Below, one piece after another: positions 9,237 to 19,285 of a stretch of DNA of 64,000 nucleotides. Positions within the stretch are counted from its first letter, which is position 1. Each line of letters opens with the position of its first letter. Both the position numbers and the translations under genes were made by a program. Origin of the DNA: an uncultured beta proteobacterium (GTDB taxonomy: Bacteria > Pseudomonadota > Gammaproteobacteria > Burkholderiales > Burkholderiaceae_C); contig CAJCCO010000109.1 of the NCBI GenBank assembly GCA_903960915.1, positions 36,621 through 100,620 on the forward strand, given 5' to 3'. Under the pieces are notes generated by a model. The model did no database searches, was not told where the DNA came from, and saw nothing but the letters and a program-made list of their open reading frames with translations.

Positions 9237-10169
9237 TCATCGAAAACGCGTATCCCCGTTCAATATATCTTCGTATAAAGCCACATAATTTTCTGCACAT
9301 TTTTTTGACGAAAATTTGCTGACTGCATACTCTCTGCAGTCCATTGGCGAACAAGACAAGGCGTGCTCCAATGCTTGTTCGAACTCGTCATCCTTCTCAA
9401 ACAACGCCCCTACAACATCTGTAATTAACTCCGGGACGGAACCTCTTGGCGTTGCAATGACAGGCGTTCCGGACATGAGTGCCTCAATCATGACGAGACC
9501 AAAGGGCTCATCCCAGTCAATGGGGAAAACTAACGCCTTGGCATCTGCAAAACAGTTCGCTTTTTCAACGCCACCTATTTCACCCATAAATCGTATGTCG
9601 CGGTTAAGACTATCCATGAAGCCGCCGACCTTCAACAAGTCGAGACGATTACCACCTGCAAAGACCATTTTTTGACGAAACTTCTTCGCAAGTTCTAAAG
9701 CGCGTCTTGCGCCCTTTACACGACGTCGTACTTTGGAAAAAAACAGCAAAAAATCATGCTTACTTTGTTTAAAAATGAATTCTTCAGGGTCAATCCCGTT
9801 GTAGACAAACCGTCTTAGTCCATGGCGAATGGCATGGTCTGAACTAATTCCCACCGTATGCAAGGGCAACAAATGCAAATTGTTAGTGTTGCCGTGGAGT
9901 GTGTATACCCAGGGTTTAGAGTAATGTTCCGATGGCGCCCATCCATGAAAATGAACGAAATCAGCATCTTGAGGTACAGCTAGTAATGCTTGGTGGGCAT
10001 TTCTGGCAGGAAAACAAGTCACCCCTGGCAAACTGGAGCTGGGTTGGGCTACCAAACTTACCTGGTGCCCCATGCGAACTAACTCCTTGGCCAACCATTG
10101 AACAATTCGCTCAGTCCCTCCATAATTTTTGACAGGTATGCGTGCTTCACTAACAAGACAAATATGCAT
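9237..10169 (-). CDS. GT4 family glycosyltransferase in an AT-rich island
   Basis: A 310-residue GT-B glycosyltransferase, short for family GT4. The N-terminal Rossmann start (MHICLVSEARIPVKNYGGTE) has the glycine-rich acceptor-side loop. The nucleotide-sugar side has EPFGLVMIE with E221 and E229 (E-x7-E), followed by SGTPVIATPRGSVPE. It probably transfers a sugar in surface polysaccharide or lipopolysaccharide synthesis, but no other glycan genes are present, so the role is open. Base composition is unlike the neighbours: two 60-base lines I counted within it are 38% and 43% GC. The codon use and isolation suggest horizontal transfer. The start ATG fits the family N-terminus. Confidence 0.88.
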   Translation of the reverse strand: MHICLVSEARIPVKNYGGTERIVQWLAKELVRMGHQVSLVAQPSSSLPGVTCFPARNAHQALLAVPQDADFVHFHGWAPSEHYSKPWVYTLHGNTNNLHLLPLHTVGISSDHAIRHGLRRFVYNGIDPEEFIFKQSKHDFLLFFSKVRRRVKGARRALELAKKFRQKMVFAGGNRLDLLKVGGFMDSLNRDIRFMGEIGGVEKANCFADAKALVFPIDWDEPFGLVMIEALMSGTPVIATPRGSVPELITDVVGALFEKDDEFEQALEHALSCSPMDCREYAVSKFSSKKCAENYVALYEDILNGDTRFR

Positions 10170-10432
10170 TTTTCCCTTTATTTTTTCCCACCAATGGGCC
10201 GACTTGAAGAAAAATTGCTCAATACTCTCTTGTCAAATTCGACATGATCAACAGCGTTTTTTTTGTTGTCAGGCTAACTATTTACGATACCTACGAAAAA
10301 TTTCTAGAGAGAAATATATTTCCTTTAAAAATTATATCCAAATAACAATTATTATAAAAATAGATAAGTTATCTGGCGAAGACTCCACCCACTCTGTAAG
10401 GATCCTGAAAAGCTTTCGCTTACAATGAAAAC

Positions 10433-10549
10433 ATGCAACGCACCCAATTCACACCACATCAGGCTATGCACTGCGCAATGGGTCTGGTCGCGGGTGCGGG
10501 TTCGCTGGCTGGTTTTTCAACCACCAAAACGACAACCATTAAAGGCTGA
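10433..10549 (+). CDS. possible 38-residue leader peptide upstream of asd, rich in Thr/Lys/Ile at its end
   Basis: A short reading frame opens at ATG 10433 and stops with TGA at 10547-10549. It begins MQRTQFTPHQ and ends GFSTTKTTTIKG, so five Thr, two Lys and one Ile codons lie in its last ten sense codons. Thr, Lys and Ile are all made from the product of Asd, the next gene. The stop is 6 bp before a stable hairpin (10555-10592). The architecture is like amino-acid attenuation leaders such as thrL. Weak points: there is no clear ribosome site at 10433 (an in-frame ATG at 10466 is alternative), and the hairpin lacks a U-tract. It could also be a remnant of a small lipoprotein gene. Confidence 0.4.
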   Translation: MQRTQFTPHQAMHCAMGLVAGAGSLAGFSTTKTTTIKG

Positions 10550-10554
10550 CACAG

Positions 10555-10592
10555 CCCGGTTCGTCGCGCCCCTCCCGGCCAGACGAGCCGGG
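10555..10592 (+). promoter_or_regulatory. hairpin in the asd leader, possible attenuator
   Basis: CCCGGTTCGTC (10555-10565) pairs with GACGAGCCGGG (10582-10592), giving 11 pairs with one G-U, around a C-rich 16-nt loop. It lies between the candidate leader peptide and asd. No run of T follows, so it is not a textbook intrinsic terminator; it may act on translation, through Rho, or be a simple stem. Confidence 0.5.
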
Positions 10593-10632
10593 CAGATGAA
10601 ATCCTTGTATTTCAACCATCTGAAAGGGCATC

Positions 10633-11772
10633 ATGAAAAAAATTGGCAATCTGGTCGGCTTGGTAGGCTGGCGTGGCATGGTGGGCTCGGTCCTGATTGA
10701 CCGCATGCAAGCTGAAGGCGACTTCGCGCTGATAGAACCGGTGTTTTTCTCCACCTCCAACGCCGGCGGCAAAGCCCCAGCGCTGGCCAAGAACGAGACC
10801 ACGCTGAAAGACGCGTTTGATATTTCGGCCCTCATCAAGTGCGACATCATCATCAGCGCCCAGGGCGGCGACTACACCACCGAAGTGTTCCCCAAGCTGC
10901 GTGCTGCAGGCTGGGCGGGCCACTGGATTGACGCCGCCTCCACCCTGCGCATGGAAAAAGACGCGGTCATCATTCTGGACCCCGTCAACATGCCCGTTAT
11001 TCAGAACGCGCTGACCCAGGGTGGCAAAAACTGGATAGGCGGCAATTGCACGGTGAGTTGCATGCTGATGGGCGTGGGCGCTTTGTACAAGGCCGGACTG
11101 GTGGAGTGGATGAGCACCCAAACCTACCAAGCGGCCTCTGGCGGTGGCGCCCAGCATATGCGGGAACTGCTGACGCAATACGGCACCCTGAATGCGGAAG
11201 TCAAAGCCCTGCTGGACGACCCCAAGAGCGCCATTTTGGAGATTGACCGCAAGGTGATTGCCAAGCAGCGCGCGCTGACAGCGTCTGAGATGGCCAACTT
11301 TGGCGCACCCCTGGGCGGCTCCCTGATTCCCTGGATTGACAAAGATCTAGGCAATGGCATGTCCAAAGAGGAATGGAAAGGCATGGCCGAGACCAACAAG
11401 ATTTTGGGCATGGGCGAGGGTTTCAACTCCGCCGCCATCCCTGTGGATGGCTTTTGCGTTCGGGTGGGCGCCATGCGCTGCCACAGCCAGGCGCTGACCA
11501 TCAAGCTGAAGAAAGATGTGCCCGTAGCCGATATTGAAGCCATGATTGCCGCTGACAACCCCTGGGTCAAAGTGGTGCCCAACACGCGTGAAGCTACCCT
11601 GCAGGACCTGACGCCCGTGGCCGTCACCGGCACCATGACCATTCCTGTGGGCCGTATCCGCAAAATGGCCATGGGGCCGGAGTATCTGGGCGCCTTCACC
11701 ATTGGCGACCAATTGCTGTGGGGCGCTGCGGAGCCGCTGCGGCGCATGTTGCGGATTTTGCTGGCGGCCTGA
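10633..11772 (+). CDS. asd: aspartate-semialdehyde dehydrogenase
   Basis: Catalyses NADPH-dependent reduction of aspartyl phosphate to aspartate semialdehyde, the branch point for lysine/diaminopimelate, methionine, threonine and isoleucine. The protein has 379 residues, close to the E. coli type (about 370). The N-terminal nucleotide fold reads [14 protein letters not shown], the catalytic Cys is C139 in GGNCTVSCM, and ASGGGAQHM follows at about 172. The ATG is preceded by AAAGGG. The gene starts the conserved block asd-fimV-truA-trpFBA-accD, but the leu genes that I would expect upstream in this family are absent, replaced by the AT-rich island. Confidence 0.96.
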   Translation: MKKIGNLVGLVGWRGMVGSVLIDRMQAEGDFALIEPVFFSTSNAGGKAPALAKNETTLKDAFDISALIKCDIIISAQGGDYTTEVFPKLRAAGWAGHWIDAASTLRMEKDAVIILDPVNMPVIQNALTQGGKNWIGGNCTVSCMLMGVGALYKAGLVEWMSTQTYQAASGGGAQHMRELLTQYGTLNAEVKALLDDPKSAILEIDRKVIAKQRALTASEMANFGAPLGGSLIPWIDKDLGNGMSKEEWKGMAETNKILGMGEGFNSAAIPVDGFCVRVGAMRCHSQALTIKLKKDVPVADIEAMIAADNPWVKVVPNTREATLQDLTPVAVTGTMTIPVGRIRKMAMGPEYLGAFTIGDQLLWGAAEPLRRMLRILLAA

Positions 11773-11803
11773 TTCCCGCGCCAGTCAGAAAAATGCAAGC
11801 AAA

Positions 11804-11836
11804 AAGGCCCGGGGCTTCCAGCCTCGGGCCTTTCTT
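11804..11836 (+). terminator. intrinsic terminator after asd
   Basis: AAGGCCCGGGGC pairs with GCCTCGGGCCTT (12 positions, one G-U) around a short loop, followed by TTTCTT. It lies 32 bp after the asd stop and before fimV, separating the two transcripts. Confidence 0.75.
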
Positions 11837-11942
11837 ATTGCGGCTTAAAATGCGCCGAACAGGCGGTTTACAGATAGTATGGACAGCCAACTGTTCTAGC
11901 CTTGGCGCTTAGTCCAGGGTTTCATACCCGGGAGTTCACAAA

Positions 11943-13835
11943 TTGGTTTTTAAATCAAAACAATGGCAACACCATGCCATGGCTGCTGCGGTGGCCACAC
12001 TGGTAGGTTTGTGGAGCACCCAAACGCTGGCGCTCTCCCTCGGCCGGCTCACGGTTGAATCCGCGCTGGGTGAAGCTTTTCGTGCCCAGGTAGATATCGC
12101 TGCCATCAGCGAGGAAGAAGCCGCCACCTTGAAAACCACCGTAGCCTCGCCAGAAGCCTACAAGGCGGTCGGCTTGAACTACAACCCCGCCCTGCCCGGC
12201 ATGAACATTGCCCTGCAAAAGCGCGCCAACGGCAGCTACTACTTTCAGTTAAGCAGCGAACAGTCCATCAATGATCCATTTATTGATCTGATTTTGGAAG
12301 CCAACTGGGCCTCGGGCCGCCTGGTGCGCAGTTACGCCATGTTGTTTGACACGCCCAAGCCCAAAACCCCGGACGCGGTTGAAGTGACGCCGGCTCAACT
12401 TACAGCACCAGCCACCCCAGCGGCACCGGCACCTGTGCCGGCGGTAACGCCAGCGCCATTACCTGCCACATTACCTGCGCCAGCAACTGCACCAGCGACT
12501 GCACCAACACCCGCCCCAGCCAAGGCAGCTGCGACCCAACCCGCCGAGTCCGTCAAGGTCAAAGCTGGCGACACCGCCGGGGCGATTGCCGCCACCCTCA
12601 AACCCGCAAACATTTCGCTAGACCAGATGCTGGTGGCCATGCTGGCCGCCAACCCGGATGCGTTCATTCAGGGCAATGTCAACCTGCTCAAAGCCGGTGC
12701 CACCCTCAGCCTGCCGTCTGCCGAGCAGGCCAGCGCCACGTCTGCCGCTCAGGCGCAACAAATCATCGTCACGCAAAGCAAAGACTTCAACGCCTTGCGC
12801 GCCAAGCTGGCTGGCAGTGCGCCCATGACTGCGGTCGATATGGCCGACCGCCAGGCCAGCGGCAAGGTGCAGGCCAAAGTTGAAGAAAAAAAATCAGCCG
12901 CCCCCACACCCGACAAGCTCACCCTCTCCAAGGGCGCTGTTCAAAGCAATGCCGCCGAAGACAATCTGGCCAAAGAGCGCAGTGGCAAAGAAACGGCCAG
13001 CCGATCGGCGGAGATTGCCAAGAACCTCAGCGATCTGAACAAGCTGGGCTTGGCCTCCAGCACCCCGGCATCCGGCGCATCAGCCGCTGCTTCTGCGGCC
13101 AGCGCCGCCAGTCCAACTCTGGCGATGGAAACTCCAGCACCAGCCAAACCCGCAGCCGCCAACACCGGTTTGATGGCCCAGCTGATCAAAAATCCCCTGC
13201 TGTCCGCTGGCGCCGGCGGACTCATTGCCTTGCTGCTGGGCTTGGCTTTTTACCGCGCCAGACAGCGCAATAAAGAATTGCTTGAAGAGCATGTCTTTCT
13301 GAACAGCATCAAGCCGGTCCCCTTTGAAGCCGACGAATCTCTGGCCGATGAACCGGTATTTGGGCCATCTGCCACAAGCCCAGAGACAGCGACGAAGGCC
13401 AGTGCGGCTACGGCGAGTTTTCAAGAGGCGGTTGCCGGGCTCGACCTGAATTTGAATCCGGATGTGAATGGCGATCAAGCGCCAGTCGACAGACCGGCGC
13501 TGGCAGCCTCCCCGCTGCCAGAACTGGAAGAAGAAGCAACAGAAGCCACCGAGCCCACAGCCGGGCCAGCCCAGTCTGCCGTCAAGCTGGACTTCGACTT
13601 TGGTGACTTGTCGCTTGACCTGGATGCGCCTGTTACGCCCAGCAGCAGCCTGGCTTCTGCAGACCTGGCGGAGCAGGAAGACCCATTGGCCACCAAGCTG
13701 GCCTTGGCCGAGGAGTTCAGTGCCATTGGTGACCATGAGGGTGCCCGCGCCTTGATGGAAGAAGTCTTGGCCCAAGCCTCTGGCGACTTGAAAACCAGCG
13801 CGCAAGCCGCTCTGGACAAGTTGCCTGCCGCCTGA
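11943..13835 (+). CDS. fimV: FimV/HubP-family polar protein
   Basis: A bitopic inner-membrane protein of 630 residues related to FimV/HubP, which organise the cell pole and type IV pilus assembly. In order: signal-like N-terminus (1-30), the FimV N-terminal domain (LSLGRLTVESALGEAFRAQV), an Ala/Pro-rich linker (about 145-195), a LysM-like module (VKVKAGDTAGAIAATLKP, about 201-260), a membrane segment near 415-435 (GGLIALLLGLAF), an acidic cytoplasmic region, and the C-terminal FimV TPR-like domain (DPLATKLALAEEFSAIGD). The start is TTG at 11943 with GGGAG 8 bp upstream; the first ATG in frame lies within the signal segment. Position between asd and truA is typical for the family. Confidence 0.9.
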   Translation: MVFKSKQWQHHAMAAAVATLVGLWSTQTLALSLGRLTVESALGEAFRAQVDIAAISEEEAATLKTTVASPEAYKAVGLNYNPALPGMNIALQKRANGSYYFQLSSEQSINDPFIDLILEANWASGRLVRSYAMLFDTPKPKTPDAVEVTPAQLTAPATPAAPAPVPAVTPAPLPATLPAPATAPATAPTPAPAKAAATQPAESVKVKAGDTAGAIAATLKPANISLDQMLVAMLAANPDAFIQGNVNLLKAGATLSLPSAEQASATSAAQAQQIIVTQSKDFNALRAKLAGSAPMTAVDMADRQASGKVQAKVEEKKSAAPTPDKLTLSKGAVQSNAAEDNLAKERSGKETASRSAEIAKNLSDLNKLGLASSTPASGASAAASAASAASPTLAMETPAPAKPAAANTGLMAQLIKNPLLSAGAGGLIALLLGLAFYRARQRNKELLEEHVFLNSIKPVPFEADESLADEPVFGPSATSPETATKASAATASFQEAVAGLDLNLNPDVNGDQAPVDRPALAASPLPELEEEATEATEPTAGPAQSAVKLDFDFGDLSLDLDAPVTPSSSLASADLAEQEDPLATKLALAEEFSAIGDHEGARALMEEVLAQASGDLKTSAQAALDKLPAA

Positions 13836-13899
13836 AGCCCACCCGGCCGCGGCTGATGTCTGTGTTGCGAGACCTGCGTGAAGACGCTGTGACAAAACC

Positions 13900-14682
13900 G
13901 TGAGGCTGGCGCTCGGCATCAGTTACCACGGCGGTGCCTACCAAGGCTGGCAAAGCCAGTTGTCCGGCCTCACCGTGCAGGACAAGCTCGAAGCTGCTTT
14001 GGGGAAATTTACCCGGCAACGCGTGTCTACCTTGTGTGCGGGCCGCACCGATGCCGGCGTGCACGGCCTCATGCAAGTGGTCCATTTCGACACCCAGGTG
14101 GACCGGACAGCATCGTCCTGGGTCCGCGGCACCAACGCATTTTTACCCCGTGACATTGCGGTGCAGTGGGCCCAGGTGGTGCCCGACAGCTTTCATTGCC
14201 GTGCCAGCGCCACCTCACGCCGCTACGCCTACATCGTGCTCGAATCTGCCGTGCGCCCCTGCTTAGACCATGGCCGCGTCGGTTGGGCTTACCGCCCGCT
14301 CGACCAAGACGCCATGCTCGCTGCGGCCGCGCACCTCCTGGGTGAGCACGACTTCACCTCGTTTCGGGCCTCGGCCTGCCAGGCCTTGTCGCCCGTCAAG
14401 ACGCTGCAACGGCTGGAGATTTCAAGGCGTGGGGCTTACTGGCGCTTTGAGTTCGAGGCCAATGCCTTCTTGCACCACATGATTCGCAACATCATGGGTT
14501 GCCTGGTGGCGGTGGGACAGCACAAACACGGGCCGGCCTGGATAGTTGACGTGTTGGCCGCCCGCGACCGCGACGCCGCTGCCCCCACCTTTTCCCCCGA
14601 TGGCCTGTATTTTTTAGGGCCGCGCTACGACCCCCACTGGGGCCTGCCCGAGCGCACGCCCGCTTTTGATGGACTGCCATGA
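13900..14682 (+). CDS. truA: tRNA pseudouridine(38-40) synthase
   Basis: Isomerises uridine at positions 38-40 of the tRNA anticodon stem-loop. It has 260 residues, normal for TruA, with the catalytic Asp at D51 in CAGRTDAGVHG and the conserved RRYAYIV and NAFLHHMIRNIMG segments. The start is GTG 13900 (MRLALGISYHGGAYQGW), matching the family opening. It ends with a 4-bp ATGA overlap with trpF, so the two are probably translationally coupled. Confidence 0.95.
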   Translation: MRLALGISYHGGAYQGWQSQLSGLTVQDKLEAALGKFTRQRVSTLCAGRTDAGVHGLMQVVHFDTQVDRTASSWVRGTNAFLPRDIAVQWAQVVPDSFHCRASATSRRYAYIVLESAVRPCLDHGRVGWAYRPLDQDAMLAAAAHLLGEHDFTSFRASACQALSPVKTLQRLEISRRGAYWRFEFEANAFLHHMIRNIMGCLVAVGQHKHGPAWIVDVLAARDRDAAAPTFSPDGLYFLGPRYDPHWGLPERTPAFDGLP

Positions 14683-15404
14683 CCGCTGAAACGATTGCCC
14701 CAAGAACCCGCATCAAGATCTGCGGCCTGACCCGTGAAGAAGATGTAGACGCGGCCGTCGCAGCCGGGGTAGATGCCATTGGGTTCGTCATGTACGAGAA
14801 AAGCCCGCGCTATGTATCACCCCTGCGCGCAGCCGAACTGGCCCGCCGACTGCCCCCTTTCATCACCCCGGTGTTGCTGTTCGTCAATGAAGATGCCGCC
14901 AAAATAGCTGCGGCCTGCGCGTTATTGGCCAGCGCCACCGTTCAATTTCATGGCGATGAAACACCCGCCCAGTGCTTCACCAGCGCACAACATGGCGCAA
15001 GGCCCTATATGCGGGCGGCGCGTATTCCCCTGGGCGAAGCAGGCCGCAGCTTCGATCTCGTAAAATACGCGCAAGATTATTTCCAGGCTCAGGCCATCTT
15101 GCTCGATGCAGACATTGCAGGGTACGGTGGTGGCGGGCAAACATTCAATTGGTCACTGCTTCCTCCAAACGTCAACGCTCACCTCGTCTTGAGTGGTGGG
15201 CTGAACGCTGCCAACGTGATCGACGGCATTGCCCAGCTACGGCCACGTTGTAAAACGCTGGCTGTGGATGTGAGCTCCGGGGTGGAGTTATCCGGCCCAG
15301 ACGGTCAAGGCTTGAAAGGCCTGAAAGACCCCCACAAAATCAATCAGTTTGTCGCCGCCGTTCGTGCCGCCGACCAACAATTTACAGAGATGCACCATGT
15401 TTGA
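14679..15404 (+). CDS. trpF: phosphoribosylanthranilate isomerase
   Basis: Third step of the tryptophan branch: isomerises phosphoribosyl anthranilate to the carboxyphenylamino deoxyribulose phosphate. The 241-residue single-domain barrel has the catalytic Cys at C15 in KICGLTRE and a phosphate-binding end ([10 protein letters not shown]). The [21 protein letters not shown] strand holds the general-acid Asp. The start ATG overlaps the truA stop by 4 bp, and the gene overlaps trpB by 8 bp, so trpF-trpB-trpA form one coupled operon. No trp leader is visible because the set is read from truA. Confidence 0.95.
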   Translation: MTAETIAPRTRIKICGLTREEDVDAAVAAGVDAIGFVMYEKSPRYVSPLRAAELARRLPPFITPVLLFVNEDAAKIAAACALLASATVQFHGDETPAQCFTSAQHGARPYMRAARIPLGEAGRSFDLVKYAQDYFQAQAILLDADIAGYGGGGQTFNWSLLPPNVNAHLVLSGGLNAANVIDGIAQLRPRCKTLAVDVSSGVELSGPDGQGLKGLKDPHKINQFVAAVRAADQQFTEMHHV

Positions 15405-16698
15405 CTACCAACAACCGGACGCCAAGGGCCACTTTGGCATGTATGGCGGCAGTTTTGTCTCCGAGACGCTGACCCACGCCATCAACGAACTCAAGGCCGC
15501 CTACGCCAAGTACCAGCACGACCCAGCCTTCATGGCCGAGTTCAAGTACGAGCTGGCCCACTTTGTTGGCCGCCCCTCCCCCATTTACCACGCCGACCGC
15601 ATGAGCCGTGAAATGGGTGGGGCACAAATTTTTCTCAAGCGTGAAGACCTGAACCACACGGGTGCGCACAAGGTTAACAACACCATTGGCCAAGCCATGT
15701 TGGCCAAGCGCATGGGCAAGCCGCGCATCATTGCCGAAACCGGCGCGGGTCAGCACGGCGTGGCCACCGCCACCATCTGCGCACGCTACGGCCTGGAATG
15801 TGTGGTTTACATGGGCAGCGAGGACATCAAACGCCAAAGCCCCAACGTCTACCGCATGAAGCTCTTGGGCGCCACTGTGGTACCGGTCGAATCAGGCAGC
15901 CGCACGCTGAAAGACGCGCTCAATGAAGCCATGCGCGACTGGGTGGCCAACGTGGACAACACCTTCTACATCATTGGCACCGTGGCCGGGCCGCACCCCT
16001 ACCCCATGATGGTGCGTGACTTTCAAAGCGTCATCGGCAACGAATGCCTGGTGCAAATGCCAGAGATGCTGGCCCAGCAAGGCTGCACCAACAGCCAGCC
16101 CGATGCGGTGCTGGCCTGCGTGGGTGGCGGCTCCAACGCGATGGGCATTTTTCACCCTTACATTCGCCATGAAAACACCCGCCTGATTGGCATTGAAGCC
16201 GCTGGCGAAGGCATGGACAGTGGCAAACACTCGGCCTCGCTGCAACGCGGCAGCCCCGGTGTGCTGCACGGCAACCGTACCTATGTGCTGCAGGACGACA
16301 ACGGCCAGGTGACCGAAACCCACAGCATCAGCGCCGGTCTGGACTATCCCGGCGTAGGCCCCGAGCACGCCTTCCTCAAAGACATTGGGCGTGCCGAGTA
16401 CGTCGGTATCACCGACACCGAAGCGCTGGCCGCCTTTCACTACCTGTGCCAAACCGAGGGCATCATTCCCGCGCTCGAATCCAGCCACGCCATTGCCTAC
16501 GCCATGAAGCTGGCCAAAACCATGCGCACTGACCAGTCCATTCTGGTCAACCTCTCAGGCCGGGGTGACAAGGACATTGGCACCGTGGCTGACCTGAGCA
16601 ACGCCGACTTTTACTGCCGCCCTAGCTGCAAAGGCCAATCCGTCAAAGGCGGGGCCGAGCAGCCCATCCAGATGGTGAACCTGGGAGCACGCGCATGA
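15397..16698 (+). CDS. trpB: tryptophan synthase beta subunit
   Basis: Condenses indole with serine using pyridoxal phosphate, in an alpha2-beta2 complex with TrpA. The 433-residue protein has the PLP lysine at K92 in [19 protein letters not shown] and the phosphate-binding GGGSNAMG. The frame is open to 15349, but ATG 15397 ([14 protein letters not shown]) is the family start and carries a CAGAGA site. It overlaps trpF by 8 bp and trpA by 4 bp. Confidence 0.97.
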   Translation: MFDYQQPDAKGHFGMYGGSFVSETLTHAINELKAAYAKYQHDPAFMAEFKYELAHFVGRPSPIYHADRMSREMGGAQIFLKREDLNHTGAHKVNNTIGQAMLAKRMGKPRIIAETGAGQHGVATATICARYGLECVVYMGSEDIKRQSPNVYRMKLLGATVVPVESGSRTLKDALNEAMRDWVANVDNTFYIIGTVAGPHPYPMMVRDFQSVIGNECLVQMPEMLAQQGCTNSQPDAVLACVGGGSNAMGIFHPYIRHENTRLIGIEAAGEGMDSGKHSASLQRGSPGVLHGNRTYVLQDDNGQVTETHSISAGLDYPGVGPEHAFLKDIGRAEYVGITDTEALAAFHYLCQTEGIIPALESSHAIAYAMKLAKTMRTDQSILVNLSGRGDKDIGTVADLSNADFYCRPSCKGQSVKGGAEQPIQMVNLGARA

Positions 16699-17516
16699 GC
16701 CGCATTGACGCCACCTTTGCCCAGCTCAAGGCTTCTGGCCGCAAGGCGCTGATCCCCTATGTGACGGCCGGCTTTCCGTTCCCCGATGTCACGCCTGAGC
16801 TGATGCATGCCATGGTGGCAGGCGGCGCAGACGTGATTGAACTCGGCGTGCCGTTTTCAGACCCCAGCGCGGACGGCCCGGTGATTCAAAAAGCCGGTGA
16901 CAAGGCCCTGGCCGCCGGCATTGGCATGGTGCAGGTGCTGGCCATGGTGAGCGCCTTTCGCACCACAAACGCCACCACGCCCGTGGTGCTGATGGGCTAC
17001 GCCAACCCGGTGGAGCGCTACAACCAGAAGCACAAGCGCCAGGATGGCGCAAGCGCGTTTGTGGTGGACGCTGCTGCTGCGGGCGTGGACGGTATGCTGA
17101 TCGTCGACTACCCGCCTGAAGAATGCGAAGAATTTGCTGCCGAATTGAAAAGCCACGGCCTGGACCTGATTTTTTTGCTGGCCCCCACCAGCACCGACGA
17201 ACGCATGGCGCAAGTGGCCCGTGTGGCCAGTGGCTATGTGTATTACGTATCGCTCAAGGGTGTCACCGGCTCGGGCGCGCTCGATACCGATGCCGTAGAA
17301 GCCATGCTGCCCCGCATTCGCCAGCATGTGCGCGTGCCGGTCGGCGTGGGCTTTGGCATACGCGACGCAGCCACCGCCCGCACCATCGGTCAGGTGGCCG
17401 ATGCGGTCGTGATCGGCAGCAAAATCATTCAATTGATTGATCAGCAGCCGCGCGACCAGGTAGCCCCGGTGGCGCAACAGTTTTTAAGCGAAATTCGCGC
17501 TGCTTTAGACTCATAA
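16695..17516 (+). CDS. trpA: tryptophan synthase alpha subunit
   Basis: Cleaves indole-3-glycerol phosphate to indole, which is channelled to TrpB. At 273 residues it is of normal length, and the catalytic pair falls at the classical positions: E49 in [11 protein letters not shown] and D60 in SADGP. The start codon overlaps the trpB stop (ATGA), which helps equal expression of the two subunits. accD follows after 61 bp that contain a possible GC-rich stem (17533-17556). Confidence 0.97.
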   Translation: MSRIDATFAQLKASGRKALIPYVTAGFPFPDVTPELMHAMVAGGADVIELGVPFSDPSADGPVIQKAGDKALAAGIGMVQVLAMVSAFRTTNATTPVVLMGYANPVERYNQKHKRQDGASAFVVDAAAAGVDGMLIVDYPPEECEEFAAELKSHGLDLIFLLAPTSTDERMAQVARVASGYVYYVSLKGVTGSGALDTDAVEAMLPRIRQHVRVPVGVGFGIRDAATARTIGQVADAVVIGSKIIQLIDQQPRDQVAPVAQQFLSEIRAALDS

Positions 17517-17577
17517 TCCCGGCATGACACCTGGTGGGACTGCGCGCAGCCCCACCCTACTGAGGAAGGAACTCTCC

Positions 17578-18450
17578 ATGAGCTGGCTTGAAAAACTACT
17601 CCCCCCAAAAATTCTGCACACCGACCCGGCCGACCGGCGCAGTGTGCCCGAAGGGCTGTGGATCAAATGCCCCAGTTGCGAAACCGTGCTGTACAAGACC
17701 GACCTGGAACAAAACCAAAATGTCTGCCCCACCTGCAGCCACCACCACCGCATGGGCGCACGGGCGCGGCTCAACGCCTTTCTGGACAATGAAGGCCGCT
17801 TTGAGATTGGCCAGGAAGTGTTGCCCGTGGATGCGCTCAAGTTCAAGGACAGCCGCAAATACCCCGAACGTCTGAAAGAAGCGCTGGAAAACACGGGCGA
17901 AACTGACGCCCTGGTGGTCATGGGGGGCTCCGTGCTGGGCATAGGCGCTGTGGCGGCCTGCTTTGAATTCGACTTCATGGGCGGCAGCATGGGCTCGGTG
18001 GTGGGCGAGCGCTTTGTGCGTGGCGTTCACACAGCCATTGAGCAAAAAGTGCCCTTCATCTGCTTTACCTCCACCGGTGGCGCACGCATGCAGGAAGGGT
18101 TGCTCAGCCTGATGCAAATGGCCAAAACCAACGCTTCACTGACCCACCTGGCCAAGAAGGGCTTGCCCTACATCAGCGTGCTGACCGACCCCACCATGGG
18201 TGGCGTCAGCGCCGGCTTCGCCTTTTTGGGTGACGTGGTGATTGCCGAGCCCAAGGCCCTGATCGGCTTTGCTGGCCCGCGCGTGATTGAAAGCACCGTG
18301 CGTGTGACCTTGCCTGAAGGTTTTCAACGTGCCGAATTCTTGCAGACCAAAGGCGCCATTGACTTTATCTGCGACCGCCGTGAATTGCGCAAAACCATTG
18401 CCAACACCCTGGCCATGTTGCAACGCCAACCGGCAGACGCTGTCAGCTAA
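17578..18450 (+). CDS. accD: acetyl-CoA carboxylase carboxyltransferase beta subunit
   Basis: Beta subunit of the carboxyltransferase that makes malonyl-CoA for fatty acid synthesis. The 290-residue protein has the N-terminal zinc ribbon (CPSC and CPTC, about residues 32-54) and the carboxylase fold with [12 protein letters not shown]. The frame extends to 17524, but ATG 17578 ([10 protein letters not shown]) has a strong GGAAGGA site and the family start. The position after trpA is conserved in many proteobacteria. Confidence 0.96.
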   Translation: MSWLEKLLPPKILHTDPADRRSVPEGLWIKCPSCETVLYKTDLEQNQNVCPTCSHHHRMGARARLNAFLDNEGRFEIGQEVLPVDALKFKDSRKYPERLKEALENTGETDALVVMGGSVLGIGAVAACFEFDFMGGSMGSVVGERFVRGVHTAIEQKVPFICFTSTGGARMQEGLLSLMQMAKTNASLTHLAKKGLPYISVLTDPTMGGVSAGFAFLGDVVIAEPKALIGFAGPRVIESTVRVTLPEGFQRAEFLQTKGAIDFICDRRELRKTIANTLAMLQRQPADAVS

Positions 18451-18459
18451 GACGCTTCC

Positions 18460-18481
18460 GGGCTGAGTCTCTACTCAGCCC
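18460..18481. terminator. stem-loop between convergent accD and yggT
   Basis: GGGCTGAGT and ACTCAGCCC form a perfect 9-bp stem with a 4-nt loop, 10 bp after the accD stop and overlapping the yggT stop codon at 18475. There is no T-run on either side, so termination is likely but not proven. Confidence 0.45.
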
Positions 18482-19041
18482 ATCATCAACACCCAGCCCT
18501 GCAACTGGCCCACCACAATAGAGGCCACTTGCAGCAACACCAGCAGCGCCAGGGTGGACAAATCGATGCCGCCTACCAAAGGCACATAGCGCCGTACCGG
18601 TGCCAGCAGTGGCGCGCACAGCCGGTCAATCAAATCTGCTACGGGTGAGCGACTGGGCATCCAGGACAAGAGCGCATAAACAATCACCAGCCCGGTCATG
18701 CCCGACAGCGCCATGCGCACCACGCCAAACACCGCCAAAATGGCCAACGAACCCAGACCGCTGTGCCCCCCGGCTAACAACCACAGCACCAGAAACTGCA
18801 GCAACTCGAGCAACAAGACCGCCACCAGGCTGGCCAGATCCCAGCGCCCAAGTGGCGGTACGATTTTGCGCAGCGGCAGCACCAACCAGTCCGTCAGGGC
18901 AAAGATAAAGCTGCCCAGCGGGTTGCCTGATCGACTGGACATGGGAATGCGCTGAAACTGCATGTACAAGCGCAGCAGACAGGCCCCGCCTATCAAACCG
19001 GTCAAAACTTCAAGCAGGAGCGAAATGATGGAGTAAAGCAT
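18475..19041 (-). CDS. YggT family integral membrane protein
   Basis: A 188-residue inner-membrane protein with two YggT repeats, each a hydrophobic hairpin. Repeat one starts at LYSIISLLLEVLTGLIGGAC and repeat two around GMTGLVIVYALLSWMPSRSP. The segment before LIDRLCAPLLAPVRRYVPL is the typical re-entrant or amphipathic element. The family is widely conserved, and its function is not firmly known; links to osmotic or cell-division processes have been suggested. It is divergent from lysS (244 bp apart) and converges with accD. Confidence 0.85.
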   Translation of the reverse strand: MLYSIISLLLEVLTGLIGGACLLRLYMQFQRIPMSSRSGNPLGSFIFALTDWLVLPLRKIVPPLGRWDLASLVAVLLLELLQFLVLWLLAGGHSGLGSLAILAVFGVVRMALSGMTGLVIVYALLSWMPSRSPVADLIDRLCAPLLAPVRRYVPLVGGIDLSTLALLVLLQVASIVVGQLQGWVLMMG

Positions 19042-19285
19042 GGGCGTTTTCTCAGGCTTGTGGCCCCGCGCCAGGGGCTGGGCGGAATTCTTGCCAGGTG
19101 GACGAAAAAGTTATTCTTGCCGAATCATAGCGGCGAGGTGCAGGCCACTTAAAATCAGCACTTTTAGCTTGCGGGCGGCTTTCATACCGTGTGAGCTGAG
19201 ACCCTGAGAATTCTCACCAGACCCGTCCCCAAGACCCTGTCTGAACTATTTGCCCTGTCCCTTTACCGTTTTGAATTTGCGCCCC

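Noticed and set aside
9172..9354. 60-codon minus-strand frame overlapping the glycosyltransferase 3' end
   Set aside because: Overlaps the conserved C-terminal part of the real gene in another frame.
17533..17556. Stem GGTGGG...CCCACC between trpA and accD as a terminator
   Set aside because: No T-run follows, and accD is usually read with trpA in this order.
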